Shown here: positions 32,958 to 46,800 of the stretch, in pieces
Position numbering within the stretch: position 1 is the first letter of the stretch
Layout of the letters: every line of letters starts with the position of its first letter
DNA from: Anadara kagoshimensis
Lineage: Eukaryota; Mollusca; Bivalvia; Arcoida; Arcidae
Assembly (NCBI GenBank): GCA_021292105.1
Contig: CM037870.1
Span: 21,840,424-21,904,423, forward strand
Length of the DNA stretch: 64,000 bases
Direction: 5' to 3'
Made by a program: the position numbers and the translations under genes
The notes under the pieces: model-generated
Database searches by the model: none
The model's input: only the letters and a program-made list of their open reading frames with translations
Told to the model about the DNA's origin: nothing

Positions 32958-33839
32958 CTGTAAAATAAAAGAGTATCTGCTAAATTTTGATGACCAATCC
33001 ATTCTTAATAAAACAATAGCAAACGATAGTAAATTGTCAATATAACATGCCCCGCTTCATTTATTGAAATTTAAACTGATTACCTTTCCACTCAATTTTT
33101 AAACCTTTCTATGGTCCTGTGACTTTGACCTTGACCTTGATAACCTTGATAGCAGGGCTCAATCACTGGGTAAGTCATCCCCAATGGTGACAGCCTTGTA
33201 CATCAGAAAAGAATTGATAGTGTTAGTAGTAGCTAGATGTATTTGAATAAAGATAAAGGTGTTATTACTTCTAGAAATTGTTGTTATTTTTTATGCACAG
33301 ATGCTATATAATTATGATGTTTCAATATGCGCATTCATAACAAGAAGTGTTAATGTTTTGCTATCTAAGGTACTGCAAGCTTCAGGAAAAAATCGCCATG
33401 AAAAAATAGGTCCATTGACCTACTTTGTGTTGAAGCTCATAAAGCATCTGAAGTTGTACTTACAAACCAAGTTTCATCACAATTGTCTTCATAAACTTTA
33501 AATTATCAAAGAAAATCACTGGACCATAAAACCTTGGTTACAATGACCTTTTCTGTGTTGCAACATGCAGAGCATATAAAGTCTTAGATATGAAACAAGT
33601 TGGATCAAAATCGGTAGTCTCATCACATTCTATCAAATGGTTATTGAGAAATGCTTTTTATGAAAGTTCATTCAATTACTAATAAAATATCGAAGAAAAT
33701 CACTGGACCATGAACACTAAGTCACAATGTCCGACTTTGTGGTGCAACATGTAGAGCATCTAAAATTGTTCCTTTAAACCAAGTTTCATCAAGATTGGTC
33801 AATTAGTTTCTTTTCTAGAGTGCAAAATCAGTAGAGTAT

Positions 33840-34380
33840 GACATTGTTATTATCTCTCCCTTTCTTTTCAACCAATGAGATGGGACCCCTAAAAGGCACA
33901 ACTGCATGCCATAGAGAACAAGTGTACAAAGTCTCATCACATTCCACCAAACCGTTTTTTGAGCTAAGCTGTTTACAAAAGTATGGCTGAATAGTAAGGA
34001 ATAATCATAAAAATATTAATTGTAATAAAAGGGTAAACCAGTAAGTTACCCCAACTATGTTGGGCATAAAATTGTACATATAGACTAATTTTTAGCAAAA
34101 TCGGTCAATTAGTTTCTTTTCTAGAGTGCAAAATCAGTAGAGTGTGACATTGATTAGTTTCTTTTCTAGAGTGCAAAATCAGTAGAGTGTGACATTGTTA
34201 TTATCTCCCTTTCTATTTCAACCAATGAGATGTGACAAGAAGGCATAACTGTGTGTCTTAAAGAACAAGTGTACAAAGTCTCATCACATTCCACCAAACT
34301 GCTTTTGAGCTATGCTGTTTACGAAAACGTGGCGGAATAATAATAATGATAATGATAAAGGGTAAATCAATAAGTCACTC
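33840..34380. repeat. Tandemly duplicated intronic repeat
   Basis: The phrase 'ttagtttcttttctagagtg' followed by 'caaaatcagtagagt.tgacattg' occurs three times (about 33806, 34110, 34155). The longer block from 'accaatgagatg' to 'catcacattccaccaaac' occurs twice (33870 and 34220). It lies in the intron of the ANKRD46-like gene. Confidence 0.75.
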
Positions 34381-34574
34381 CAACTGTGTTGGGGTGACTT
34401 AATTACATTACTTAAAAAGAATGTCTAAATTTTCAGCAGTTAGGGCCAAAATGCAACATTTTTTCTTATTAATTTAACTTGTTCTAAGAGTGCTACATCG
34501 AAAATATCTAAAGTCTACCTGCATTATATTATTTATAAACAGCTAAAAAAGTGAAAACAAAAGGCAAACGTAAA

Positions 34575-34665
34575 ACATAACACTGTCGTGCTGCTGTACT
34601 GTGTAGGTGGGAAAATGGTGCTGGAGTTGGACTATGAATATAACCGAAAATATGAACTGTCGATA
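34575..34665 (+). repeat. Dispersed element, fragment of copy 3
   Basis: 'cataacactgtcgtgctgct' and 'gtaggtgggaaaatggtg' match the start of the elements at 21385 and 29447. The rest is missing. Confidence 0.55.
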
Positions 34666-34889
34666 TTGAAAGATTTGCAGTTCGAAGTTCAACATTTTAT
34701 TTTAAAAATAAAGTTTGAAAACTTCCAGATATCATCATGAATTTAGTATTTTTTAAGGGACATTTAATTTTCTATGGTGTTTTTCAATTTTCACAATATT
34801 ATGACTGTTGTTTAAAATGGGAGCCTGAACCCTAGATCTGATGAAGATCACCTCTCGATGTTCGGTTGCTTGAACCATGGACTTTAATT

Positions 34890-35420
34890 CTACTGTACAT
34901 GCCTATACAAAAAATTTATAGTTTTCGAGATAATCAACCATTTTAGTATTCTTTCTGATCTGTGACCTTGACCTTTGATCCCATGACCTCATTTTGAAGG
35001 TTGTTACAAGTATATGTCAAAGCTGAAAACCCCATATAATTATCTGATCAAACAGTTGAGTTACAACAATTTGAAGCTATTTTACCATTTTTTTCAAAAT
35101 AAAACGAAATAACGGGTTACCAATTTTTCACCGAATTTCACGAAATGACCAAACTATAGGCTTAAGACCCTAGAGAAGCCAAATATCACATCAGTTTTTT
35201 TTTCTCCAATCGCTTTTGGCAAAGAAAATTTGGACCCATAGTTCACCTTGACCTAGTTATGGTAGCCATAGCAATGCCACAAAAACAAATCTGAATTGCA
35301 CCAACCAAAATACACTTCTGACCAAGTTTCAGTGAAATTTTTCCTGTAGTTTCAGAGGAAAAGTTGGAAATAGGTGTTAACGATGCACAAACGCATGCAC
35401 ACATACATACCTTGCACTAT
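34890..35420 (-). mobile_element. Satellite-bearing element fragment, minus orientation
   Basis: One satellite unit (tacatgcctatacaaaaaat, tctgtgaccttgacctttga) is followed by the conserved non-satellite region (agctgaaaaccccatataat, aaataacgggttaccaattt, agaggaaaagttggaaatag). It lies within the ANKRD46-like intron. Confidence 0.6.
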
Positions 35421-35800
35421 GCCATAACCTCACTGAGTTTAATCGGAGATGTTCATCTAGTCAATCATGATGAAGCCTTCAATATGCACGAAATGACTAG
35501 ATGCCCCCTATCACCTATTACTGAATATGAATTTATGTCCAAGTTAAAATTTTTGAATGTTTGAAGTTGATCCAGGCTTCTTTTATTATTGTCTACATTA
35601 AAATGATTATATATGATACAAAAGGTTATTTTGATACACCTTAAGGTAATAAAACATACTGATTCAAATGTTCATCAATGTAGTTAGTACAAATTAATAT
35701 GGATGCTTTTATACTAATAAAATCTGAATCAAAGCATTAAAACAGCATTTTTATCCTCAATCACTCTGGGTCCCATTTCTATGTAAACAAAAATAGCATA

Positions 35801-36352
35801 AGGTGATTTCGATCACATGATGTAGTGATGTTTTACACAAGGAAGTAAACATAACTGAGGTTCAAAACGGGCAAGTGTTAATATGAATCACAAACATTAT
35901 ATCAGACTCTGCAGAATCACAAATGAGTCCAATGCTGGCATTTATCATACTGGCACTACCTGTCAATAATAAGGTCGCTCCTTATATATTGCTAAAACAC
36001 AGAGTGCCCCTTTGGAGTGCCAGTTTTCTTGAACCAGTCCATAACTGGTGATGTAATGTGAATTGACATTATGTCAAAACGCTCAGATAATAAACAAACA
36101 ATGCTGGGTTGTATGGAAATGGTTGGATCAAAAGAAATAGGACATTTCATGGTACACAAAAAGCAGGAATAACAAACATGGCTGTTTTTATCGACATGGA
36201 CAAATTTTGAATATTGTACTATTAATTGTACATTTTTAAAAAGTGCTGCTGTTGTTAAAAATAGATGGAACTGCCCCGAAAATTTGACAGCACATGCTCA
36301 CTATTCCAAATTTGCATAAGTGATTGAAAACACATAGTGATCGAAATCACCT
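35801..36352. mobile_element. Candidate 552-bp MITE with 16-bp inverted ends
   Basis: AGGTGATTTCGATCAC at 35801-35816 is exactly complementary to 36337-36352. The interior is noncoding. No convincing target duplication flanks the ends, so the boundaries may extend or the element may be degraded. Intronic to the ANKRD46-like gene. Confidence 0.5.
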
Positions 36353-36568
36353 GACAGGCCCATACTAGTATTCAAAGTTTGAAGCAATAGTTATTTTACA
36401 AGTAGAGCAAAGCATTCAGTTACAACTAAATACATATGGTGTCTGGGTAAACTAATAAAGATTGGTCTTATACATCCACAGATCAATAAACTTTCATATC
36501 AGAAATTATATAAAAACATAAGGTGGGGTTAAATCTGAGCTGTGACGCATGATAAAAGTTATATCAAC

Positions 36569-36894
36569 CTTTTTAACACTTCAGCACCATTACCAACGAG
36601 TGATTCCAATACATCTAGGTGCCCACACCAATGTAGTGGCGTGCTGCCGTGTTTATCTAACTTCATTACATCAGCACCATGCTTTAACAATAATGTAACT
36701 ACATCACATTGCCCCCTGCATGAGGCAATGTGAAGTGCTGTCCTCCCATGAATGTCAGATTTGTTGACATCATATCTCCCCGATTCAAGGTAGGTATTCA
36801 GTTTTGAGATATCACCCTCATTTATGGCCTCCCAGAAAACGTTTCCAGCTTCCACCATTTCCAATGCTATGTCAAGATTAAAATAATCAGCCAT
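36569..36894 (-). CDS. ANKRD46: ANKRD46-like protein, first coding exon (ankyrin repeats)
   Basis: This exon encodes residues 1-108 plus two bases. I start at ATG 36894-36892, the first Met after an in-frame TGA. The ankyrin helices are EAINEGDISKLNTYLESG (residues 22-39), then GRTALHIASCRGQCDVVTLL (50-69), then GSTPLHWCGHLDVLESLVGNG (83-103, given here in shorthand as G-S-T-P-L-H...). The motif order, including the unusual LHxCGH in the third repeat, matches vertebrate ANKRD46. The donor is AAAAG|GTTGAT (exon ends 36569). Joined to the exon at 32957 it keeps frame and gives gap-free spacing against the vertebrate protein, which is why this donor was preferred to an earlier GT. The 3611-bp intron is filled with repeats. 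This is the only confident host gene in the window. Confidence 0.88.
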
Positions 36895-36903
36895 GCAAAT
36901 CAC

Positions 36904-37304
36904 AAACTCTCTTCAATATTATCCTTCTTCCTCAGCTTTCATTCTTTTGTCTTTATGTAGGGACTGCCTAATGCCATGTATCGAATTGACATGAATACAT
37001 AAAGACATGAATTCATTTATACGATTTCCTTTATTGTCGCATTAAATGAAATGTTTATCGATATAAAACGATTGTTTTTAATCATTTTTGACATTTATAC
37101 AAACTTTAAACTAAATTTAATTAATGTTGAAGTTAAAAACACGTCAGACGGGCCAAAGGGGAGGTAACTGGAATGACATGTATTTCCTGTCAATGCTATT
37201 GACAATGGAATATCGGTATTTGTTGGAATGAAATCCAATATAAATTTTACATTATTACGAACTTAAGTGTTTAGTAAGTTATTAATGATGAAATTAATAT
37301 TGTT
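36904..37304. promoter_or_regulatory. Probable promoter / 5' UTR interval of the ANKRD46-like gene
   Basis: About 400 bp lies upstream of the start codon and free of the repeat families seen elsewhere. A CT-rich stretch on the plus strand (36905-36950, i.e. GA-rich on the transcribed strand) would be the 5' UTR. No TATA or other defined element can be assigned with confidence. A possible divergent exon starts just beyond it. Confidence 0.35.
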
Positions 37305-37477
37305 ATGCTATACAAGAATGAAATGTTTGGCATGAAAAGAATTCTTGCCCTCAGCCGGATTATTTCATACCCGTGTGTGAACTCTTATAGCCATGTAGTA
37401 CTAAATAGTACTAATATTTTAAAAATATTTCTATGTTTCCAGATCCTACGGCATGGACGTGGTTCTCAGAGGATCCA

Positions 37478-37480
<3 letters not shown>
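37305..37480 (+). other. Possible first exon(s) of a divergently transcribed, unrecognised gene
   Basis: An open frame starts near 37305. From the Met at about 37329 it reads MKRILALSRIISYPCVNSYS, which is Arg/Ser-rich, lacks acidic residues and would suit a mitochondrial targeting peptide. A 48-bp stretch from GTAGTA (37396) to TTTCCAG (37442) could be a tiny intron, or the frame can be read through. It runs into an (ATT)n microsatellite at 37479 with no good donor seen first. I do not recognise the protein and it may be chance. Its position, head-to-head ~410 bp from a conserved gene, is the main reason to list it. Confidence 0.22.

Positions 37481-37541
<61 letters not shown>
37479..37541. 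repeat. (ATT)n trinucleotide repeat
   Basis: About 20 uninterrupted ATT units. The poly-isoleucine in the overlapping frame is a translation of this tract. Confidence 0.97.
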
Positions 37542-37843
37542 TCATTTAAAAAATATTTTAATTATTTCACTTATGAAAAAATATACAATCATCCGTGATC
37601 ATGAACATAATGAAATCACCATAAACATGTAAAAGGATGTTGATATATATGCAAGTTCAATTCAATGCATCAATAAATAACTTCTATATTTTTAGTCAAA
37701 TGATTAGAAATAAAAAATAAACTGTATTTATAAAGCTGGCGAATTATGACAGAGTTACAGCACCTGATTCAGACTGTCTTATCCATATTTTGTAGCTGTT
37801 CATGTCCATCACACTTGTAACCTTACACCCTATACCTGTTTCT
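37542..37843. other. Unique flank of the 66-bp array
   Basis: AT-rich sequence with no recognised feature. It ends in a pyrimidine-rich 'ctatacctgtttcttag' directly before the first repeat unit, which resembles a 3' splice site. Confidence 0.4.
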
Positions 37844-40800
37844 TAGTTATACCAGACTCTACAACTGAATCTTCCTAACTCGGGTGAGATTTTACATACC
37901 TTGTCCTCAGTTGTACCAGACTCTACAACTGAATCAGTTCCTAACTCGGGTGAGATTTTAAATACCTTGTCCTTAGTTAACTGAATAAGTCCTTAACCCA
38001 GGTGAGATTTTACATACCCTGTCCTCAGTTGTACCAGACTCTACAACTGAATCAGTTCCTAACTCGGTTCAGATTTTACATACCTTGTCCTCATGCAGTT
38101 GTACCAGACTCTATAACTGAATCAGTTCCTAACTCGGGTGAGAAGACTCTATATATAGCTACAACTGAATCAGTTCCTAACTCGGGTGAGATTTTACATA
38201 CCTTGTCCTCAGTTGTACCAGACTCTACAACTGAATCAGCTCCTAACTCGGGTGAGATTTTACATACCTTGTCCTCAGTTGTAACAGGCTCTACAACTGA
38301 ATCAGTCTCTAACTCGGGTGAGATTTTACATACCTTGTCCTCAGTTGTACCAGACTACAACTGAATCAGTCTCTAACTCAGGTGAGATTTTACATACACT
38401 GTCCTCAGTTGTACCAGACTCTACAACTGAATCAGTCTATAACTCGGGTGAGATTTTACATACCTTGTCCTCAGTTGTACCAGACTCTACAACTGAATCA
38501 GTTCCTAACTCGGGTGAGATTTTACATACATTGTCCTCAGTTGTACCAGACTCTACAACTGAATCAGTCTCTAACTCAGGTGAGATTTTACATACCTTGT
38601 CCTTAGTTAATTGAATAAGTCCTTAACCCAGGTGAGATTTTACATACCTTGTCCTTAGTTAATTGAATAAGTCCTTAACCCAGGTGAGATTTTACATACC
38701 TTGTCCTCAGTTGTACCAGACTCTACAACTGAATCAGTTCCTAACTCGGGTGAGATTTTACATACATTGTCCTCAGTTCTACCAGATTCTTCAACTGAAT
38801 CAGTTCCTAACTCGGGTGAGATTTTACATACCTTGTCCTCAGTTGTACCAGACTCTACAACTGAATCAGTCTCTAACTCGGGTGAGATTTTACATACCCT
38901 GTCCTCAGTTGTACCAGACTCTACAACTGAATCAGTTCCTAACTCAGGTGAGATTTTACATACCTTGTCTTCAGTTGTACCAGACTCTATAACTGAATCA
39001 GTCTCTAACTCAGGTGAGATTTTACATACATTGTCCTTAGTTAATTGAATAAGTCCTTAACCCAGGTGAGATTTTACATACCTTGTCCTCAGTTGTACCA
39101 GACTCTACAACTGAATCAGTTCCTAACTCGGGTGAGATTTTACATACATTGTTCTCAGTTCTACCAGATTCTTCAACTGAATCAGTTCCTAACTCGGGTG
39201 AGATTTTACATACCTTGTCCTCAGTTGTACCAGACTCTACAACTGAATCAGTCTCTAACTCGGGTGAGATTTTACATACCCTGTCCTCAGTTGTACCAGA
39301 CTCTACAACTGAATCAGTCTCTAACTCAGGTGAGATTTTACATACCTTGTCTTCAGTTGTACCAGACTCTATAACTGAATCAGTCTCTAACTCAGGTAAG
39401 AGTTTACATACACTGTCCTCAGTTGTACCAGACTCTACAACTGAATCAGTCTCTAACTCGGGTGAGATTTTACATACCTTGTCCTCAGTTGTACCAGACT
39501 CTACAACTGAATCAGTTCCTAACTCGGGTGAGATTTTACATACATTGTCCTCAGTTGTACCAGACTCTACAACTGAATCAGTCTCTAACTCAGGTGAGAT
39601 TTTACATACCTTGTCCTTAGTTAAATGAATAAGTCCTTAACCCAGGTGAGATTTTACATACCTTGTCCTCAGTTGTACTAGACTCTACAACTGAATCAGT
39701 TCCTAACTCGGGTGAGATTTTACATACCTTGTTCTCAGTTCTACCAGACTCTTCAACTGAATCAGTTTTTACATACCCTGTCCTTAGTTGTACCAGACTG
39801 TACAACTGAATCAGTCTCTAACTCGGGTGAGATTTTACATACCCTGTCCTCAGTTGTACCAGACACTAAACTGAATAAGTCCTTAACCCAGGTGAGATTT
39901 TACATACACTGTCCTCAGTTGTACCAGACTCTACAACTGAATCAGTTCCTAACTCGGGTGAGATTTTACATACCTTGTTCTCAGTTCTATTAGACACTTC
40001 AACTGAATCAGTTCCTAACTCGGGTGAGATTTTACATACCTTGTCCTCAGTTTTACCAGACTCTTCGACTGAATCAGTTCCTAACTCTGATGAGATTTTA
40101 CATACCTTGTCCTCAGTTATACCAGACTCTACAACTGAATTAGTCTCTAACTCGGGTGAGATTTTACATACCTTGTCCTCAGTTGTACCAGACTCTACAA
40201 CTGAATCAGTCTCTAACTCGGGTGAGATTTTACATACCCTGTCCTCAGTTGTACCAGACTCTACAACTGAATCAGTTCTATCTGGGTGAGATTTTACATA
40301 CCTTGTCCTCAGTTGTACCAGACTCTACAACTGAATCAGTTCCTAACTAGGTGAGATTTATCATACCTTGTCCTCAGTTGTACCAGACTACAACTGAATC
40401 AGTCTCTAACTCAGGTGAGATTTTACATACCTTGTCCTCAGTTGTACCAGACTCTACAACTGAATCAGTCTCTAACTCGGGTGAGATTTTACATACCTTG
40501 TCCTCAGTTGTACCAGACTCTACAACTGAATCAGTCTAATTCGGGTGAGATTTACATACCTTGTCCTCAGTTTACCAGACTCTTCAACTGAATCAGCTCC
40601 TAACTCGGGTGAGATTTTACATACCTTATCCACAGTTGTACCAGACTCTACAACTGAATCAGTTCTAACTCAGGTGAGATTTTACATACCTTATCCTCAG
40701 TTGTACCTGACTCACAACTGAATCAGTGCCTAATTCGGGTGAGATTTTACACCTTGTTCTCAATTTACCAGACTCTTCAACTGAATCAGCTCCTAACTCG

Positions 40801-43800
40801 GGTGAGATTTTACATACCTATCCACAGTTGTACCAGACTCTACAACTGAATCAGTTCTAACTCGGGTGAGATTTTACATACCTTGTCCTGAGTTGTACCA
40901 GACTCTACAACTGAATCAGTCCTAACTAGGTTGAGATTTATCATACCTTGTCCTCAGTTGTACCAGACTACAACTGAATCAGTCTCTAACTCAGGTGAGA
41001 TTTTACATACCTTGTCCTCAGTTGTACCAGACTCTACAACTGAATCAGTCTCTAACTCGGGTGAGATTTTACATACGTTGTCCTCAGTTGTACCAGACTA
41101 CAACTGAATCAGTCTCTAACTCAGGTGAGATTTTACATACCTTGTCCTCAGTTGTACCAGACTCTACAACTGAATCAGTCTCTAACTCAGGTGAGATTTT
41201 ACAAACCTTGTCCTTAGTTAAATGAATAAGTCCTTAACCCAGGTGAGATTTTATATACCTTATCCTCAGTTGTACCAGACTCCAAACTGAATCAGTGCCT
41301 AATTCGGGTGAGATTTTACACACCTTGTTCTCAATTCTACCAGACTCTTCAACTGAATCAGTGCCTAATTCGGGTGAGATATTACATACCTTGTCCTCAG
41401 TTGTACCAGACTCTACAACTGAATCAGTCTCTAACTCGGGTGAGATTTTACATACCATGTCCTCAGTTTTACCAGACTCTTCAACTGAATCAGTTCCTAA
41501 CTCTGGTGAGATTTTACATACCTTGTCCTCAGTTGTACCAGACTCTACAACTGAATTAGTATCTAACTGGTGATATTTGCATACCTTGTCCTCAGTTGTA
41601 CCAGACTCTACAACTGAATCAGTCTCTAACTCGGGTGAGATTTTACATACCTTGTCTCAGTTGTACCAGACTCTACAACTGAATCAGTCTCTTACTCAGG
41701 TGAGAGGTGAGATTTTACATACACTGTCCTCAGTTGTACCAGACTCTACAACTAAATCAGTTCCTAACTCGGGTGAGATTTTACATACCTTGTCTTCAGT
41801 TGTACCAGACTCTACAACTGAATCAGTCCTTACTCAGGTGAGATTTTACATACCTTGTCTTCAGTTGTACCAGACTCTACAACTGAATCAGTCTCTAACT
41901 CAGGTGAGATTTTACAAACCTTGTCCTTAGTTAAATGAATAAGTCCTTAACCCAGGTGAGATTTTACATACCTTATCCTCAGTTGTACCAGACTCTACAA
42001 CTGAATCAGTGCCTAATTCGGGTGAGATTTTACACACCTTGTTCTCAATTCTACCAGACTCTTCAACTGAATCAGTGCCTAATTCGGGTGAGATATTACA
42101 TACCTTGTCTTCAGTTGTACCAGACTCTACAACTGAAACAGTCTCTAACTCGGGTGAGATTTTACATACCCTGTCCTCATTTGTACCAGTCTCTACAACT
42201 GAATCAGTCTCTAACTCGGGTGAGATTTTACATACCTTGTCCTCAATTGTACCAGACTCTACAACTGAATCAGTCTCTAACTCGGGTGAGATTTTACATA
42301 CCCTGTCCTCAGTTGTACCAGACTGTACAACTGAATCAGTTCCTAACTCGGGTGAGATTTTACATACCTTGTCTTCAGTGTACCAGACTCTACAACTGAA
42401 TCAGTCTCTAACTCAGGTGAGATTTTACAAACCTTGTCCTTAGTTAAATGATTAAGTCCTTAACCCAGGTGAGATTTTACATACCTTCTCCTCAGTTGTA
42501 CCAGTCTCTACAACTGAATCAGTCTCTAACTCAGGTGAGAATTTACATACCTTGTCTTCAGTTGTACCAGACTCTATAACTGATCATGAATCAGTCTCTA
42601 ACTCAGGTGAGATTTTACATACACTGTCCTCAGTTGTACCAGACTCTACAACTGAATCAGTCTCTAACTCGGGTGAGATTTACATACATTGTCCTCAGTT
42701 GTACCAGACTCTACAACTGAATCAGTTCCTAACTCGGGTGAGATTTTACATACATTGTCCTCAGTTGTACCAGACTCTACAACTGAATCAGTCTCTAACG
42801 CAGGTGAGATTTTACATACCTTGTCGTTAGTTAAATGAATAAGTCCTTAACCCAGGTGAGATTTTACATACCTTGTCCTCAGTTGTACTAGACTCTACAA
42901 CTGAATCAGTTCCTAACTCGGGTGAGATTTTACATACCTTGTTCTCAGTTCTACCAGACTTCAACTGAATCAGTTTTTACATACCCTGTCCTCAGTTGTA
43001 CCAGACTGTACAACTGAATCAGTCTCTAACTCGGGTGAGATTTTACATACCCTGTCCTCAGTTGTACCAGACTCTAAACTGAATAAGTTCTTAACCCAGG
43101 TGAGATTTTACATACACTGTCCTCAGTTGTACCAGACTCTACAACTGAATCAGTTCCTAACTCGGGTGAGATTTTACATACCTTGTTCTCAGTTCTATTA
43201 GACACTTCAACTGAATCAGTTCCTAACTCGGGTGAGATTTTACATACCTTGTCCTCAGTTTTACCAGACTCTTCGACTGAATCAGTTCCTAACTCTGATG
43301 AGATTTTACATACCTTGTCCTCAGTTGTACCAGACTCTACAACTGAATTAGTCTCTAACTCGGGTGAGATTTTACATACCTTGTCCTCAGTTGTACCAGA
43401 CTCTACAACTGAATCAGTCTCTAACTCGGGTGAGATTTTACATACCTTGTCCTCAGTTTGTACCAGACTCTACAACTGAATCAGTCTCTAACTCGGGTGA
43501 GATTTTACATACCCTGTCCTCAGTTGTACCAGACTCTACAACTGAATCAGTTCCTAACTAGGTTGAGATTTATCATACCTTGTCCTCAGTTGTACCAGAC
43601 TACAACTGAATCAGTCTCTAACTCAGGTGAGATTTTACATACCTTGTCCTCAGTTGTACCAGACTCTACAACTGAATCAGTCTCTAACTCGGGTGAGATT
43701 TTACATACCTTGTCCTCAGTTGTACCAGACTCTACAACTGAATCAGTGCCTAATTCGGGTGAGATATTACATACCTTGTCCTCAGTTTTACCAGACTCTT

Positions 43801-46800
43801 CAACTGAATCAGCTCCTAACTCGGGTGAGATTTTACATACCTTATCCACAGTTGTACCAGACTCTACAACTGAATCATTTTCTAACTCAGGTGAGATTTT
43901 ACATACCTTATCCTCAGTTGTACCTGACTCCACAACTGAATCAGTGCCTAATTCGGGTGAGATTTTACACACCTTGTTCTCAATTCTACCAGACTCTTCA
44001 ACTGAATCAGTGCCTAATTCGGGTGAGATATTACATACCTTGTCCTCAGTTGTACCAGACTCTACAACTGAATCAGTCTCTAACTCGGGTGAGATTTTAC
44101 ATACCTTGTCCTCTGTTGTACCAGACTCTACAACTGAATCAGTCTCTTACTCAGGTGAGATTTTACATACCTTGTTCTCAGTTCTATTAGACACTTCAAC
44201 TGAATCAGTTCCTAACTCGGGTGAGATTTTACATACCATGTCCTCAGTTTTACCAGACTCTACAACTGAATCAGTCTCTAACTCGGGTGAGATTTTACAT
44301 ACCTTGTCCTCAGTTGTACCAGACTCTACAACTGAATCAGTGCCTAACTCGGGTGAGATTTTACGTACATTGTCTTCAGTTGTACAGACTCTACAACTGA
44401 ATCAGTCTCTAACTTGTGAGATTTTACAAACCTTGTCCTTAGTTAAATGATAAGTCCTTAACCCAGGTGAGATTTTACATACCTTATCCTCAGTTGTACC
44501 AGACTCCACAACTAAATCAGTGCCTAATTCGGGTGAGATTTTACACACCTTGTTCTGAATTCTACTAGACTCTTCAACTGAATCAGTGCCTAATTCGGGT
44601 GAGATATTACATACCTTGTCCTCAGTTTTACCAGACTCTACAACTGAATCAGTCTCTAACTCGGGTGAGATTTTACATACCATGTCCTCAGTTTTACCAG
44701 ACTCTTCAACTGAATCAGTTCCTAACTAGGTTGAGATTTTACATACCTTGTCCTCAGTTGTACCAGACTCTACAACTGAATTAGTATCTAACTCGGGTGA
44801 TATTTTGCATACCTTGTCCTCAGTTGTACCAGACTCTACAACTGAATCAGTCTCTAACTCGGGTGAGATTTTACATACCTTGTCCTCAGTTGTACCAGAC
44901 TCTACAACTGAATCAGTCTCTAACTCGGGTGAGATTTTACATACCCTGTCCTCAGTTGTACCAGACTCTACAACTGAATCAGTTCCTAACTAGGTTGAGA
45001 TTTATCATACCTTGTCCTCAGTTGTACCAGACTACAACTGAATCAGTCTCTAACTCAGGTGAGATTTTACATACCTTGGTCCTCAGTTGTACCAGACTCT
45101 ACAACTGAATCAGTCTCTAACTCGGGTGAGATTTTACATACCTTGTCCTCAGTTGTACCAGACTCTACAACTGAATCAGTGCCTAATTCGGGTGAGATAT
45201 TACATACCTTGTCCTCAGTTTTACCAGACTCTTCAACTGAATCAGCTCCTAACTCGGGTGAGATTTTACATACCTTATCCACAGTTGTACCAGACTCTAC
45301 AACTGAATCATTTCTAACTCAGGTGAGATTTTACATACCTTATCCTCAGTTGTACCTGACTCCAAAACTGAATCAGTGCCTAATTCGGGTGAGATTTTAC
45401 ACACCTTGTTCTCAATTCTACCAGACTCTTCAACTGAATCAGTGCCTAATTCGGGTGAGATATTACATACCTTGTCCTCAGTTGTACCAGACTCTACAAC
45501 TGAATCAGTCTCTAACTCGGGTGAGATTTTACATACCTTGTCCTCAGTTGTACCAGACTCTACAACTGAATCAGTCTCTTACTCAGGTGAGATTTTACAT
45601 ACCTTGTTCTCAGTTCTATTAGACACTTCAACTGAATCAGTTCCTAACTCGGGTGAGATTTTACATACCATGTCCCCAGTTTTACCAGACTCTACAACTG
45701 AATCAGTCTCTAACTCGGGTGAGATTTTACATACCTTGTCCTCAGTTGTACCAGACTCTACAACTGAATCAGTGCCTAACTCGGGTGAGATTTTACGTAC
45801 ATTGTCTTCAGTTGTACCAGACTCTACAACTGAATCAGTCTCAACTCTGGTGAGATTTTACAAACCTTGTCCTTAGTTAAATGAATAAGTCCTTAACCAG
45901 GTGAGATTTTACATACCTTATCCTCAGTTGTACCAGACTCCACAACTGAATCAGTGCCTAATTCGGGTGAGATTTTACACACCTTGTTCTGATTCTACCA
46001 GGCTCTTCAACTGAATCAGTGCCTAATTCGGGTGAGATATTACATACCTTGTCCTCAGTTTTACCAGACTCTACAACTGAATCAGTGTCTAACTCGGGTG
46101 AGATTTTACATACCATGTCCTCAGTGTTTACCAGACTCTTCAACTGAATCAGTTCCTAACTCTGGTGAGATTTTACATACCTTGTCCTCAGTTGTACCAG
46201 ACTCTACACTGAATTAGTATCTAACTCGGGTGATATTTTGCATACCTTGTCCTCAGTTGTACCAGACTCTACAACTGAATCAGTCTCTAACTCGGGTGAG
46301 ATTTTACATACCTTGTCCTCAGTTGTACCAGACTCTACAACACTGAATCAGTCTCTAACTCGGGTGAGATTTACATACCCTGTCCTCAGTGTACCAGACT
46401 CTACAACTAAATCAGTTCCTAACTCGGGTGAGATTTTACATACCTTGTCTTCAGTTGTACCAGACTCTACAACTGAATCAGTTCCTAACTCGGGTGAGAT
46501 ATTACATACCTTGTCTTCAGTTGTACCAGACTCTACAACTGAAACAGTCTCTAACTCGGGTGAGATTTTACATACCCTGTCCTCATTTGTACCAGTCTCT
46601 ACAACTGAATCAGTCTCTAACTCGGGTGAGATTTTACTACCTTGTCTGCAGTTGTACTAGACTCTACAACTGAATCAGTCTCTAACTCGGGTGAGATTTT
46701 ACATACCTTGTCCTCAGTTGTACTAGACTCTACAACTGAATCAGTTCGTAACTCGGTGAGATTTTACATACCTTGTTCTCAGTTGTACCAGACTCTACAA

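Noticed and set aside
37305..37598. 97-residue protein ending in poly-isoleucine
   Set aside because: The isoleucine run is the (ATT)n microsatellite. Only the upstream part is kept as a weak exon candidate.
43458..44450. 330-codon open frame as a gene
   Set aside because: It is the longest of many frames created by a 66-bp, stop-free repeat. The frame drifts between different repeat phases through small indels, and equivalent frames exist on the other strand.
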